From Pirellulales bacterium (GTDB taxonomy: Bacteria; Planctomycetota; Planctomycetia; Pirellulales; JAICIG01): DNA of 64,000 nt. The first letter of the stretch is position 1. The number at the start of each line of letters is the position of its first letter. The translations under genes and the position numbers were made by a program. Below are positions 23,672 to 35,300 of this stretch, piece after piece. Below the pieces are notes generated by a model. The model searched no databases. It was not told where the DNA came from and saw only the letters and a list, made by a program, of their open reading frames with translations. The stretch is from the NCBI GenBank assembly GCA_035533075.1, contig DATLUO010000174.1:25175-89174 (forward strand), written 5' to 3'.

Positions 23672-26600
23672 TCACAGCTCCCCATACCCTCCGCCGCCGG
23701 GTGTTTCGATCGTCAATACGTCGCCGGGCATGGCCGTGAACTGTACTTGGCTCCCTAAATCCTCGATCGTCCCGTCGGCGCGCTGGAGCGAGTTGCGGCC
23801 AACCGCTCCCGGCTCGCCGCCGAAAAGGCCGTAAGGCGGGTAGGGGCCGCGGCGCTGAGATACGATCGAAACTTCCAGCGGCCGCAAAAACTCCAGCTTC
23901 CGCACGATGCCGTCTCCGCCGCGCTTTCGGCCCGCGCCGCCCGACCCGCGACGAATGGAGAATTCGCGCGCGCGCACGGGATAGCGGTGCTCGATCACTT
24001 CCGGATCGGTGAGCCGCGTGTTGGTCATGTGCGTGTGAACCGCGTCGGCGCCGTCGGCATCGGCCGTAGCGCCGGCACCGCCGCAGATCGTTTCGTAATA
24101 GCCGAACGTCGCGTCGCCGAAGACGACGTTGTTCATTGTTCCCTGGCTAGCCGCGGCCAGTTGCAAGGCGCCGAGCAATACGTCGACCACCCGCTGCGAG
24201 GTCTCGACGTTGCCGCCCACCACGGCAGCGGACGTTTCCGGCGACGGACCTTCGGGCGGATTCAGCAAACACTCCGGAACGACGATCTCGACCGGCGCCA
24301 GCACGCCCTGGTTGAGCGGAATCTCCTCGCCGATCATGGCCCGCAGACAGTACATCACGGCCGCGGTCACGATCGCCCGGTTCGCATTCAGGTTGCCCGG
24401 CAATACGGCACCGGTGCCCGTGAAGTCGATGGTCGCCGCGTCGCCCCGGACGGTGATCTTGGCGACGATGGGCGAACCGTCGTCGAGATGGTCGACGAAT
24501 TGATATTCGCCGTCGCCCAGCCGGGCCAAGGCCGAACGCATCTTTCGCTCGGACGCGGCCTGAATGTGCCCCATGTAGGCCAGCACAACGGGCAGACGGT
24601 ATCGTTGGACCAACCGCCGCAGATCGCCTGAGCCGCGATGATTGGCCGCGACCTGGGCCTCGATGTCGGCCAGGTTATCGGCCACGTTCCGCGTCGGATA
24701 GGCCCCTGAAAGCAGGAGGGATTTCAGGTTGTCCAACCGCGATTGGCCGCGCTCGACCAGCTTCATGCCGCGGATGAGCACACCTTCTTCGGCCAGGTTT
24801 CGCGAAAAGGGCGGAAGCGAGCCGGGCCGGATGCCGCCGATCTCCGCGTGATGGGCGCGGCTGGCCGTGAAGAACACCAGCCGCCCGGAGTCGCCGTCCG
24901 TGGTGAAGACGGGCGTCACGACCGTCACGTCGGGCAGGTGCGAGCCGCCGCGATACGGGTTGTTCGTCACGAACACATCGCCCGACTGCATGCCGGGGAA
25001 GTCGTCGAGCAGCCGCTTGATCGTCTCGCTCATGGCCCCCAGGTGAACCGGAATGTGCGGCGCGTTGACCACCAGGTCGCCGGCAGCAGTGAAAATGGCG
25101 CAACTGAAGTCGAGCCGCTCCTTCACATTGACGCTGCTGGCCGTGTTTCGCAGCGTAATGCCCATCTGCTCGGCAATGCCGGCGAACTGGTTGTTGAACA
25201 CTTCGAGCATCACCGGGTCGGCCTCGGTCGAAACTTGCGTACGTGCCTGGCCGGCCTGGTCGGTCAGCAGCAACTCGCCGCCCGCCAGAATCTCTCCCTG
25301 CCAGCCGGGATCGATCACCGTGGTCGACGACGACTCGTGAATAATCGCCGGCCCGCCCATCACGTCGCCCGGCCGCAGCGTCGCGCGATCGTAGACGGCG
25401 GTGGCGTGTTCGACGGTGTCGAACCAGGCGCCGGTCGCGGCTTCACTGATTGCGCGACGGAAAGCGGCCGAGGCCGGCGCTGCCGGTTCTTCCGGCGAGC
25501 GTCCCACGACTTCCACGCGGGCGGCCACAATTTCCAGCGGCCGCTGCGGCCGGCGGTAGCCATAGAGTCGCTCATGTTCGGTCGCGTAGGCTTCGGCGTA
25601 GTCGCCGTCGGACGGCTCCGCGATCGTCAGATAAGCGTCCAACCCGCGGTACCGCAGATCGAGCGACCGGCGGACTTCGATCCGCGCTGGATCGACGCCT
25701 TCGGCGAACAACTCGCCTCGCGCCTCGTCGGCCATTCGCTGAAATTGCCCAGCCAACTCGGCGACGGCGGTCTCGGAATAGGGTTGATACACGCCGCTGG
25801 CCCGGTGCCGCGAAACGTCGGCCTGTCCGATGCCGTACGCGCTGAGCAGCCCGGCGTCGGGATGCAAGAGAATCTGCCGCATGCCCAGCTCTCTGGCCAC
25901 GGTGCAAGCGTGCTGACCGGCCGCGCCTCCAAAGGCGACGAGCACGTAATCGCGAGGGTCGTAACCCTTGGCAACCGAGATCGACTGAATGGCCTTGACC
26001 ATGTTCGAGTTCGCCACTCGCAGAAAGCCGTCGCACAGTTCGATGGGCGAATAACGCCTGCCCGTGGCGGCAGCGACGGTTTCGATCAACGCCGCCAGCC
26101 GGCCTTCGACCGCGCGACGATCGAGTGGAAAGGGAAAGTGTCGCGGCAGAATCTTGCCCAGATAGAAGTTGAGGTCGGTGACGGCCAGCGGGCCGCCGCG
26201 GCCATAGCAGGCCGGACCCGGCTCGGCGCCGGCGCTATCGGGGCCGACCACCAGCTTCACGCCGTCGAAGGAGCAGATCGATCCGCCGCCCGCCGCCACC
26301 GTCTCGATCGACAGCATCGGCGCCACCACGCGCACGCCGGCTTTCTCGGTTTCGTACTCCAGCTCGAAGCGGCCGTCGAAGCGCGCCACGTCGGTGCTGG
26401 TGCCACCCATGTCGAAACCGATGGCCCGCTCGAAGCCCGCCTGCCGCGCCGCACGGGCAAAACCGACCACGCCTCCGGCCGGGCCCGACAAAATGCTGTC
26501 TTTGCCCAGGAACCGCTCGGCGCTTACCAGGCCGCCGGCCGAGGTCATGATCCGCAGCTCGCTCGCGCCGAGCGCCTCGCGCAGTCGCTCGACGTAGCCC

Positions 26601-27478
26601 CGCAACACGGGGTTGAGGTAGGCATCGACCACGGTCGTATCGCCGCGCGACACGATCTTGATCAGCGGCGCGACGCGGCTGCTGACGCTGATCTCGTCGA
26701 AGCCGATTTCGGCGGCGGTCCTTGCGACGATCTCCTCATGCGCCGTGTGCTTGAAGGCGTGCAGCAGACAGATGGCCAACGACTCGATGCCACGTGCTTT
26801 AAGCTCGGTAAGCTGCTCTCGCACTTGCTGTTCATCGGGAGCTTGCAACACTTCGCCTTTGGCGGTCACGCGCTCGCCGATCTCCACCACGTGCGCAAAC
26901 AAGGGGACCGGTTTCTTGATGGCCAGCTCGAACAGTTTCGGCCGGTTCTGATAGCCGATGTGCAGGACGTCGCCGAAGCCGCGCGTGGTGACCAGTGCCG
27001 TATTCGCGCCGCGGCGGGTGATCAGCGCGTTCGTTCCCCGCGTCGTGCCCAAACGGACGCGCACGGCCGGTATCATTGAATCGGCCGGCAGCCGCATGAG
27101 GTAGCGAATTGCCAGGACCGGCGCCTCGCAGTCGCTCGCCAGCTCATAGGGCTGACCCGCCGCGGGCACTTCGTTCAGGGGCATGTCGAGCGAGAACGTG
27201 CCCGTGTTGGCGTCGAAGGAATGCACGTGTCGTTCGGCGAGCGTCTTTCCGTCGACGGACAGCAGACGCAACGTGAATCCATTCCAAAAACCGTCCGGGT
27301 CGTCGGTCCGCGCGGGATCGACGATGACCGCTTGGCTCGAATTCGCGGCCGCCGCCCCTTTCGTCACGCCGGAGCTGAGCAGCTTATGCCGCCTGAGCGG
27401 TCCGTCGGGCAGCCGGGCAAAGCAATCCGTAAACGTGCCACCCACATCGATCCAGAATTCCCACGGGTTTTGCGACAT
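23672..27478 (-). CDS. 5-oxoprolinase-like fusion (HyuA + HyuB domains), ATP-dependent
   Basis: The 1268-residue protein fuses both hydantoinase/oxoprolinase subunits. The A half starts with the ASKHA phosphate loop DVGGTFTDC (residues 11-19) and has [38 protein letters not shown] and [17 protein letters not shown]. The B half begins near residue 740 ([41 protein letters not shown]) and ends with [18 protein letters not shown] and [11 protein letters not shown]. The single-chain form resembles eukaryotic OPLAH and some bacterial enzymes that open 5-oxoproline to glutamate using ATP. Substrate is inferred; related enzymes act on hydantoins. ATG 27478 has no strong Shine-Dalgarno. Confidence 0.9.
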   Translation of the reverse strand: MSQNPWEFWIDVGGTFTDCFARLPDGPLRRHKLLSSGVTKGAAAANSSQAVIVDPARTDDPDGFWNGFTLRLLSVDGKTLAERHVHSFDANTGTFSLDMPLNEVPAAGQPYELASDCEAPVLAIRYLMRLPADSMIPAVRVRLGTTRGTNALITRRGANTALVTTRGFGDVLHIGYQNRPKLFELAIKKPVPLFAHVVEIGERVTAKGEVLQAPDEQQVREQLTELKARGIESLAICLLHAFKHTAHEEIVARTAAEIGFDEISVSSRVAPLIKIVSRGDTTVVDAYLNPVLRGYVERLREALGASELRIMTSAGGLVSAERFLGKDSILSGPAGGVVGFARAARQAGFERAIGFDMGGTSTDVARFDGRFELEYETEKAGVRVVAPMLSIETVAAGGGSICSFDGVKLVVGPDSAGAEPGPACYGRGGPLAVTDLNFYLGKILPRHFPFPLDRRAVEGRLAALIETVAAATGRRYSPIELCDGFLRVANSNMVKAIQSISVAKGYDPRDYVLVAFGGAAGQHACTVARELGMRQILLHPDAGLLSAYGIGQADVSRHRASGVYQPYSETAVAELAGQFQRMADEARGELFAEGVDPARIEVRRSLDLRYRGLDAYLTIAEPSDGDYAEAYATEHERLYGYRRPQRPLEIVAARVEVVGRSPEEPAAPASAAFRRAISEAATGAWFDTVEHATAVYDRATLRPGDVMGGPAIIHESSSTTVIDPGWQGEILAGGELLLTDQAGQARTQVSTEADPVMLEVFNNQFAGIAEQMGITLRNTASSVNVKERLDFSCAIFTAAGDLVVNAPHIPVHLGAMSETIKRLLDDFPGMQSGDVFVTNNPYRGGSHLPDVTVVTPVFTTDGDSGRLVFFTASRAHHAEIGGIRPGSLPPFSRNLAEEGVLIRGMKLVERGQSRLDNLKSLLLSGAYPTRNVADNLADIEAQVAANHRGSGDLRRLVQRYRLPVVLAYMGHIQAASERKMRSALARLGDGEYQFVDHLDDGSPIVAKITVRGDAATIDFTGTGAVLPGNLNANRAIVTAAVMYCLRAMIGEEIPLNQGVLAPVEIVVPECLLNPPEGPSPETSAAVVGGNVETSQRVVDVLLGALQLAAASQGTMNNVVFGDATFGYYETICGGAGATADADGADAVHTHMTNTRLTDPEVIEHRYPVRAREFSIRRGSGGAGRKRGGDGIVRKLEFLRPLEVSIVSQRRGPYPPYGLFGGEPGAVGRNSLQRADGTIEDLGSQVQFTAMPGDVLTIETPGGGGYGEL

Positions 27479-27743
27479 GCGGCAAGTCTATCGCATCGTT
27501 GTTGATGAATGAATGGGCCAATCACTGAAGCGCATTGCCGCCCATTGGTCGGCAAAGAACCGGCGCGGCGGTTTTGTAGACGCCCCACCGCCTTCAATCC
27601 GGGTGGTTTGGTGCCGTGGCGGTAAATTCTCCATGCGGCACACTCGTTGCTCCCGCGCTTATGCTACTGCGATCGAAGTTTGTGCTGTGCCGCGGCGGTC
27701 ACTCTGCGTCGGCCTTATCCGGACCAAAAAGGGAGAAACGAAC

Positions 27744-29156
27744 ATGTTCTTACCTCGCTCAATCCTCTTTGTTTTAAGCCTGGGATGTTTGCAATTTGCG
27801 AGTTGGCCCGCCGGAGCCCAGTATTACGGCCCGCCGGGCGGCAGCTTCCAGCGCCGCCAGCCAACGGTCGCACGTCGTCCGCTCGACAGGCCGGGCGCAC
27901 TGCGACGCAATGAGATGCCGGTGCGGAATACCGATTCGATGATCAATGAAGTCGTCACGCCGATTCCTCTCACCGAAAACCGGCTGGAAGCCGCCCAAGA
28001 AGGCGTCGACCGCCAGATTCGGGACCTGATTGAAGACCTCCGCCCGCAGATGCGGCAACTCTTCCCGGACAAGCTCGAAGCGTTGTCGGGCACGGCGGGG
28101 TGGAACCCGGCCTGCCGCACCGCGCTCACCAAAGCCCTCCGCTCCGGCGATCCCGAACAGATTTATGAAGTCTGGCTCGAAGCCGAGCCGAACAACGCCG
28201 CCGGCGCGGAGCGCATCGCGCGGGAAGCCGAATTACAACGGGCGTTCAAGCATCTGGAGCAGAGCGGTGAAGAAGGGGATGCCACCACCGCGCAAATCGA
28301 AGACCTGCGCGACGCGCTCGACAAGCTGGCCGTTTCGGAGGAGAAAGCCGGCGAGCTGGCTGGCGCGCTCGACGAGCTGAACACCTGGGTGCAGATTCAG
28401 GAGACTCTCGACGAAGCGGAACCCGATATCGGCGCCGCGACCGTCCTGCCCAAGGGCCGGGTGAAACTGATTAAGAACCCCAATCTCTCGGTCGGTACCG
28501 CGGTGGTGCTGAACGACTCGACGGTCATGGTGGGGAGTCGCGGTCATGGCGGTGTCGAAATCGCGCGCGGCAACGCGGCCGAGGCGCTGGGTCTGCCGGT
28601 GGTCAACGACGATCCGCTGCCTGACGCCGAAGGCGCGCCCCAACGCAGCGGCACCTTGATCATGAACCCGCGCAAGTACGGCGAGACGATCCGCTATGTG
28701 CTCAACGGCGAGGAATACATTATGCGGCCGGGCACCTCTCAGCGGCTGCCGACCGGATGGCCCTGGCGAATCGAGTACGATCGCGGGGCCAACGCAGGCG
28801 TCGCCGAGTATTCGCTGAGCGACGGCACCTATGTGTGGACGCCGACCGAGCATGGCTGGCAGCTTTTCAAGCAACGCTATGACGTGACCATCGACAACAC
28901 GCGCAACCCCAAAGACTTCCACTTTGTGGTCAACGACGAGCCGATGATGGTGCGTGCCCGGCATACCCGGACCGTCCGCAATGCGTATCCGATCGTGATC
29001 GAATACGATCGCGGCAACGGCAGCCACATGGCGAGCAAAGCCATCAACTTCAGCGGAAACGTCGAAGTGGGGATCAACGCCGAAGACAATCTTTCGGACA
29101 TGTTCCCCGAGCAAAGGAACGCCAAGCGAGCGGAGGAACCGGATCTGTTCCGATAG
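27744..29156 (+). CDS. Secreted protein with duplicated C-terminal domain, function unknown
   Basis: ATG 27744, preceded by AGGGAGAA, encodes 470 residues. A signal peptide is clear (MFLPRSILFVLSLGCLQFAS, cleavage likely after AGA at 25). A charged helical middle region (about 95-230) is rich in Glu/Leu/Ala with coiled-coil-like spacing (EDLRDALDKLAVSEEKAGEL). The C-terminal part shows an internal duplication: YVLNGEEYIMRPGTSQRLPT...IEYDRG near 315-345 and FVVNDEPMMVRARHTRTVRN...IEYDRG near 390-430. I recognise this as planctomycete-type secreted architecture but know no function. A rho-independent terminator follows at 29188. Confidence 0.8.
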   Translation: MFLPRSILFVLSLGCLQFASWPAGAQYYGPPGGSFQRRQPTVARRPLDRPGALRRNEMPVRNTDSMINEVVTPIPLTENRLEAAQEGVDRQIRDLIEDLRPQMRQLFPDKLEALSGTAGWNPACRTALTKALRSGDPEQIYEVWLEAEPNNAAGAERIAREAELQRAFKHLEQSGEEGDATTAQIEDLRDALDKLAVSEEKAGELAGALDELNTWVQIQETLDEAEPDIGAATVLPKGRVKLIKNPNLSVGTAVVLNDSTVMVGSRGHGGVEIARGNAAEALGLPVVNDDPLPDAEGAPQRSGTLIMNPRKYGETIRYVLNGEEYIMRPGTSQRLPTGWPWRIEYDRGANAGVAEYSLSDGTYVWTPTEHGWQLFKQRYDVTIDNTRNPKDFHFVVNDEPMMVRARHTRTVRNAYPIVIEYDRGNGSHMASKAINFSGNVEVGINAEDNLSDMFPEQRNAKRAEEPDLFR

Positions 29157-29187
29157 GCCCGCGATCTTATCGCAAAACTCCGTGTGG

Positions 29188-29227
29188 CCCCGCGTGCCGG
29201 CGCAATGCCGCACGCGGGGTTTTTTTT
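29188..29227 (+). terminator. Rho-independent terminator
   Basis: A perfect 10-bp stem CCCCGCGTGC/GCACGCGGGG with a 12-base loop (itself GGC/GCC) is followed by eight T residues. It ends transcription of the 27744-29156 gene. Confidence 0.9.
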
Positions 29228-29319
29228 GCGACGTCTGGTGGCTGCGATCGGCAGGGCCGTTTGCAGAGCCGGAATGCGTGTTTTACGATACGGATTCCTC
29301 CAAACCACTAGAGAGACCG

Positions 29320-32300
29320 ATGAAACGACACGCCCCTCGTTGCTTTCTGGCCGTCTGCCTGCTCGTTGGCACCGGCCTGCACGCCCTCGCGGCCGACCAA
29401 TGGGTCGCCTACAGGAGCAAAGACGGCCCCGGCAAAGGAAAGAAAATCGTCCTGGTTTCCGGCGACGAAGAGTATCGCTCGGAGGAAGCGTTGCCCATGC
29501 TGGCCAAAATCCTCAGCCAGCGGCACGGCTTCGACTGTACGGTCCACTTCGCCGTCGATCCGCAGACCGGCATCATCAACTCCAACAACCAGAACAACAT
29601 TCCGGGCCTGGAGCAGCTCGACGACGCCGACCTGATGATCATCGCCACACGGTTCCGCGAGCTGCCCGACGATCAGATGAAACACATCGTCGATTTCATC
29701 AACGCCGGCAAACCGGTGATCGGCCTGCGCACCGCCACCCACGCCTTCAGCTACTCGAAGAAGAAAGACAGCCCCTACCTCGATTGGAGCTTTTCCAGCT
29801 CGAAGTGGCCGGGCGGGTTCGGGCGACAGATTCTGGGCGACACCTGGATCAGCCATCACGGCCACCACGGCAAAGAGGCCACGCGAGGTATCATCAACGA
29901 GCGGCAGAAGGACGCTGTGGTGCTGCGCGGCGTGAGCGACGTGTTCGGCCAGACCGATGTCTACGGCGTCAAGAACCTCACGCCCGATGCCCAGGTCTTG
30001 CTCTATGGTCAGGTGGTGGCGGGCATGAAGCCGAGCGACCCGCCCGTCGAAGGCGAAAAGAACAACCCCATGATGCCGCTGGCCTGGCTCAAGGCGTACA
30101 CCGCCCCGTCGGGCAAAGCGGGCCAGGCGTTCTGCACGACGATGGGCGCCTCGATCGACTTTACCAGCGAGGGGCTGCGGCGGCTGATTGTCAACGCGGC
30201 GTATGATCTCACCGGGCTGGGCGACAAGATTCCGGAGAAGAATGACGTCGAGATCGTCGGCACGTTCGAGCCGTCTTTTTTTGGCTTCAAGAACACGGAA
30301 TACTGGCAGCAGAAGGCCCTCAAGCCGGCCGATTTTGCCTTGGAAGCCGACGGCGGTGATCGGGCATCCGCGGCCGCCGGCCTCGATCTTAAGAAGGGCG
30401 ACCATATTTCGATCATCGGCAACACGCTGGCCGAGCGGATGCAGCACGATGGATGGATGGAGACGCTCGTTCATGCCCGGTTCCCGGAACATCGGCTCAC
30501 GTTCCGCAACCTGGCTTTTTCGGCCGACGAACTGACCATTCGCCAGCGATCGGAAGGGTTCGGCAGCCCCGATGAATGGCTCACCAAGACCAAGGCCGAC
30601 GTGGTGTTCGCCTTCTTCGGGTTCAACGAATCGTTCGCCGGCAAGCAGGGCCTGGAGAAGTTCAAGCAAGACCTGGACGGCTTCGTCAAGCACACGCTGG
30701 GGCAAAAGTACAACGGCCAGAGCGCGCCGAAGCTGGTGCTCTTTTCTCCCATCGCCCATGAAGACCTGCACGATCCAAACTTGCCCGACGGCAGCGAGAA
30801 CAACGCTCGGCTGAAGATTTACACGCGGGCGATGGCCGAAGTGGCCAAGGCCAATGGCGTGGCGTTCGTCGATCTGTTTCAGCCGACGTTGGAAATCTAC
30901 CGGGAGGCTGACGCCTCCCGCTCGCCGGCCTCGGCGAGCGGCACGCGTAAACGTGCCGGTAGGTCCCTTACCATGAACGGCATCCACCTGACGGAAGATG
31001 GCAACGCCGAACTGGCCGACGTGATCGTACAGGCGCTCTTTCCAGACCAGAAGCCGCAACTGAGCGATGAAGCGCTCACCAAGCTCCGCGAGGCCGTCAA
31101 CGGCAAGAACTTCTATTGGTTCCATCGCTACCGCACGACCGACGGCTATTCGAGCTACGGCGGCCGATCGTATCTGAAATTCGTCAACGGCCAGACGAAC
31201 CGCGAAGTGATGATGCGCGAATTGGAAGTGCTCGACGCGATGACCGAGAACCGCGATAAGCGCGTCTGGGAGATGGCACAAGGACGTGATCTCAAAGTCG
31301 ACGACGGCAACACGCCACCCTTCATTCCGGTGGTCACGAACAAGCCCGGCCCCGGTCCCAACGGCGAGCACGTCTTTCTCGGCGGTGAAGAAGCCATCGG
31401 CAAGATGACGATCGGCAAGGGACTGAAGGTCAATCTGTTCGCCAGCGAGGAGACGTTTCCTGAAGTCATCAATCCCGTGCAGATGGCCTTCGACACCCAC
31501 GGCCGGCTGTGGGTCGCCGCCTGGCCGAACTACCCGCACTGGAAGCCCAAGGAGGAGATGAACGACAAGCTGCTGATCCTGGAAGACACCGACGGCGACG
31601 GCAAGGCCGATAAATGCAAGACATTCGCCGATCATTTGCACAACCCGACCGGCTTCGAGTTCTGGGGCGGCGGTGTGTTGGTGGCGATGGCCCCCGACCT
31701 GCTGTTTCTCAAAGACACCGACGGCGACGACCGGGCCGACGTGCGCTTGCGCGTGTTGCACGGACTCGACTCGGCCGACACGCACCACACGGCCAACAGC
31801 TTCGTGCTCGATCCGGGCGGAGGTCTCTACTTCCAGGAAGGCGTGTTCCATCGTACGCAGGTCGAAACGCCCTATGGCCCGCAGCGCAACACCGACGCCT
31901 GCGTTTGGCGGTTCGAGCCGCGCACGTTCAAGTTCGAGCGGTACGTGCCCTACGGCTTTGCCAATCCGCACGGCCACGTGTTCGATCGCTGGGGCCAGGA
32001 CATCGTTCACGACGGCACCGGCGCCCAGCCCTATCACGGGGCGATTTTTTCGGGCTACGTCGAGTTCCCGCAAAAGCACCCGCATGCGCCGCAAGTATAT
32101 AACCAGCGGACGCGGCCCTGCCCGGCCACCGAGATCCTGTCGAGCCGCCACTTTCCCGACGAGATGCAAGACAACCTGCTGGTGGGCAACGTGATCGGCT
32201 TTCAGGGCATCTTGCGCTACCGGCTTGAAAACAAGGGATCGAGCATCGCCGGCACCGAGTTGGAACCGTTTTTGTCGTCGAGCGACCCGAACTTTCGCCC

Positions 32301-35300
32301 GTCGGATTTTGAAATCGGCGCGGACGGCGCGCTCTATTTCACCGACTGGCAGAATCCGATCATCGGCCATATGCAGCACAACTTGCGGGATCCCAGCCGC
32401 GACCGCAAGCACGGCCGCGTCTATCGCGTGACCTACGAGGGCCGCAAGCTCAGCCCCTCGCCCAAGATCGCGGGCGAGCCGGTCGAAAAGTTGCTCGACC
32501 TGCTCAAGCAGCCAGAAAACCGCGTGCGTTACCGCGCTCGCATCGAGCTAAGCGGACGGCCGTCGGCAGACGTGCTGGCGGCGCTTAAGCCGTGGTTGCA
32601 ACGACTCAGTCCGGCCGACAGCGGCTACGAGCATCATCTGCTGGAGGCCCTGTGGCTGCACCAGCAACACAACGTGGTCAATGTCGATCTTCTCAAGCAG
32701 GTGCTCGCGGCGAAAGATGGCGATGCCCGTGCCGGGGCCACGCGCGTGCTTTGCTATTGGCGCGACCGCGTGCCGCAGGCCCTCAACGAGGTTAAGAAGC
32801 TGGCCGCCGACGAAGACCCGCGCGTGCGCTTGCAGGCGGTGCGGGCGGCGAGCTTCTTCCGCGTGCCCGAAGCGTTCGAGGTGGCGTTGGTCGCGCAGCA
32901 AGCCACGAGTGATCCGTACCTCGACTATGCGCGCGACCAGACCATGAAGTCGCTCGAGCCGCTCTGGAAGCAGGCGCTGGCCGAGAAGCGCGAGATTCCG
33001 CTGACGACCGAAGCCGGCGCGAGCTTCTTGCTCAAGCACCTTTCGCTCGATCAGCTTCTGTCGAAAGAACGATCGCGGCCGGTCTACTACGAACTGCTGT
33101 TCCGGCCGGGCGCGCGCGACGAATATCGCCGCGAGGCATTGGCCGGCCTGGCGAAGCTCGACAAGAAGAGCGAGCTCGACGTGCTGCTCGACGCCATCCA
33201 TCGGATCGACAACAAAGAAGACGACCGCGATGAGAGCGTCGTGTTCGACCTGGTGCGGCTGCTGACCGCTCGCAACGCCGAGCAGCTCGCGGCCGTGCGC
33301 GGCCAGATCGAAAAGCTGGCCACGGCATCGAAGCAGCCGATCATCCGCCAGGTGGCCTTCTCCGCGTTGATCGCCATCGACGGCTCGCCCGACAACGCCT
33401 GGAAGCTGGGCACGACGAGCCTGCCGGCGCTGTACGACCTGACGAGCGCGGTGCCGCTGGTCAGCGATCCCAGTTTAAGGGCACGTCTCTATCCGCTGGT
33501 CGAACCGCTGCTGCAAGGGCTGCCTGAGCCGCTGGCCCACGCCAAGCAGAGCACGGGCACGCTTGGCCGCTATGTACGGATCGAGCTGCCGCGTAAAGGG
33601 ACGCTCACTTTGGCCGAAGTCGAGATCTACAGCGGCGGCCGCAACGTCGCCCGGCATGGCAAGGCGACGCAAAAGAATACGGCCTACGGCGGCGACGCCG
33701 CGCGGGCCATCGACGGCAACACCAGCGGCCTGTTCGGCATGAACGGCCAGACGCACACGCAGGAGAACACGCCCGAACCGTGGTGGGAAGTCGATCTGGG
33801 CGAGACGTATCCCGTGGAGCGGATCGTGATCTACAACCGCGGCGACGGCGACCTGGGCAAGCGGCTCGAAGGGTTCACCTTGCGTGTGCTCGATTCGTCC
33901 AGGCACGAAGTGTTCAAACGTGGCGGCGTTGCCGCGCCGGACCGCAAAGTGCAGTTCGACCTGGAAGGTGGGGGCGGCGACACGCTGGTCCGCCGCGCCG
34001 CGATGAACGCGCTCACCTACGTTCGCGGCCAGGAGGCCAAGACGTTCGACACGCTGGCTGCCTTGGTACTTCATAGTGAGAAAGGCGCATCCGCCGACCT
34101 GCTGCCCGCCATCCGCGCCATGCAGCGCATCGGCCGCCAATACTGGAACAAGCAGCAAGTCAAGCCGCTGCTGGCTGCGGTCGTGCCCGCCGTCCGCGGC
34201 CTGCCGGTGGAAGACCGCACCAGCGAGTCGGCGCTCGATGAGCTCGAATTTGCCGACGCATTGGCATCGCTGCTGCCGATCGACGAAGCCCGCCGGATTC
34301 GCGGCGAGCTGCGCGAGTTGGGCGTGCGGGTGATCAAGCTCGGCACCTTGCCCGAACGCATGTCGTACGATCAGGACGTGATCGCCGTGGCGGCCGGCAA
34401 GCCGGTGCAGTTCCTGCTCGACAATCCGGACCTGATGCCGCACAACTTCGTGATCGTGCGGCCGGGTTCGCTGGAAGAAGTCGGCCTGCTGGGCGAATCG
34501 ACGGCGCAGCAGCCCGGCGCGCTGGAGCGGCAGTACGTGCCGCCCTCGAACAAGATTCTCCTGGCCAGCCGGCTTTTGCAGCCCCGCGGCTCGCAACGTC
34601 TGACGTTCAATGCGCCGACCAAGCCCGGCGTCTATCCTTACGTTTGCACCTTTCCGGGCCACTGGCGGCGGATGTACGGCGCGCTGTATGTGGTCGACGA
34701 TCTCGATCAGTATCTGGCCGGGCCGGAAGCCTATCTGGCGGCCCATCCGCTGGAAATCAAGGACGAGTTGCTGAAGGACCGGAGGCTGCGGACGGAATGG
34801 AAGTTCGACGAGTTGGCGGTGGCGGTCGAGGATCTTTCGTCGGGCCGTTCTTTCGGCGACGCCAAACAGATGTTTACCGTGGCGAGTTGCGTGGCCTGCC
34901 ACAAGCTGAACGGCGTGGGGACGGAGATCGGCCCCGACCTATCGAAGCTCGAAGCGAAGTATCAGCCGGTCGATATTCTCAAAGAGATTCTCGACCCCTC
35001 GGCCAAGATCAACGAGAAATTCCAGACCTACACGTTCCAGCTCGATTCCGGTAAGACGGTCACCGGGCTGGTGCTGGAGGAGACGGCCGACGCGGTGAAG
35101 GTGATCGAGAACCCCTTGGCCAAGGCCGAGCCGGTGGTGCTGAAAAAATCGGAGATCGACCAGCGCGAGAAGGCGAAGACGTCGATCATGCCCAAGGGCC
35201 TGCTGGACAAGCTCACGCGCGACGAGGTTTTGGACCTGATCGCCTACATCGCCGCCCGCGGCGACAAGAGCAGCAACCTGTTCAAAGGCGGCGACGGGCA

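Noticed and set aside
24743..27079. Plus-strand 778-codon ORF opposite the oxoprolinase gene
   Set aside because: Shadow; the minus strand encodes the full HyuA-HyuB fusion.
29308..32412. Minus-strand 1034-codon ORF opposite the giant secreted protein
   Set aside because: Shadow of the plus-strand gene, whose domains and haem/copper motifs are clear.
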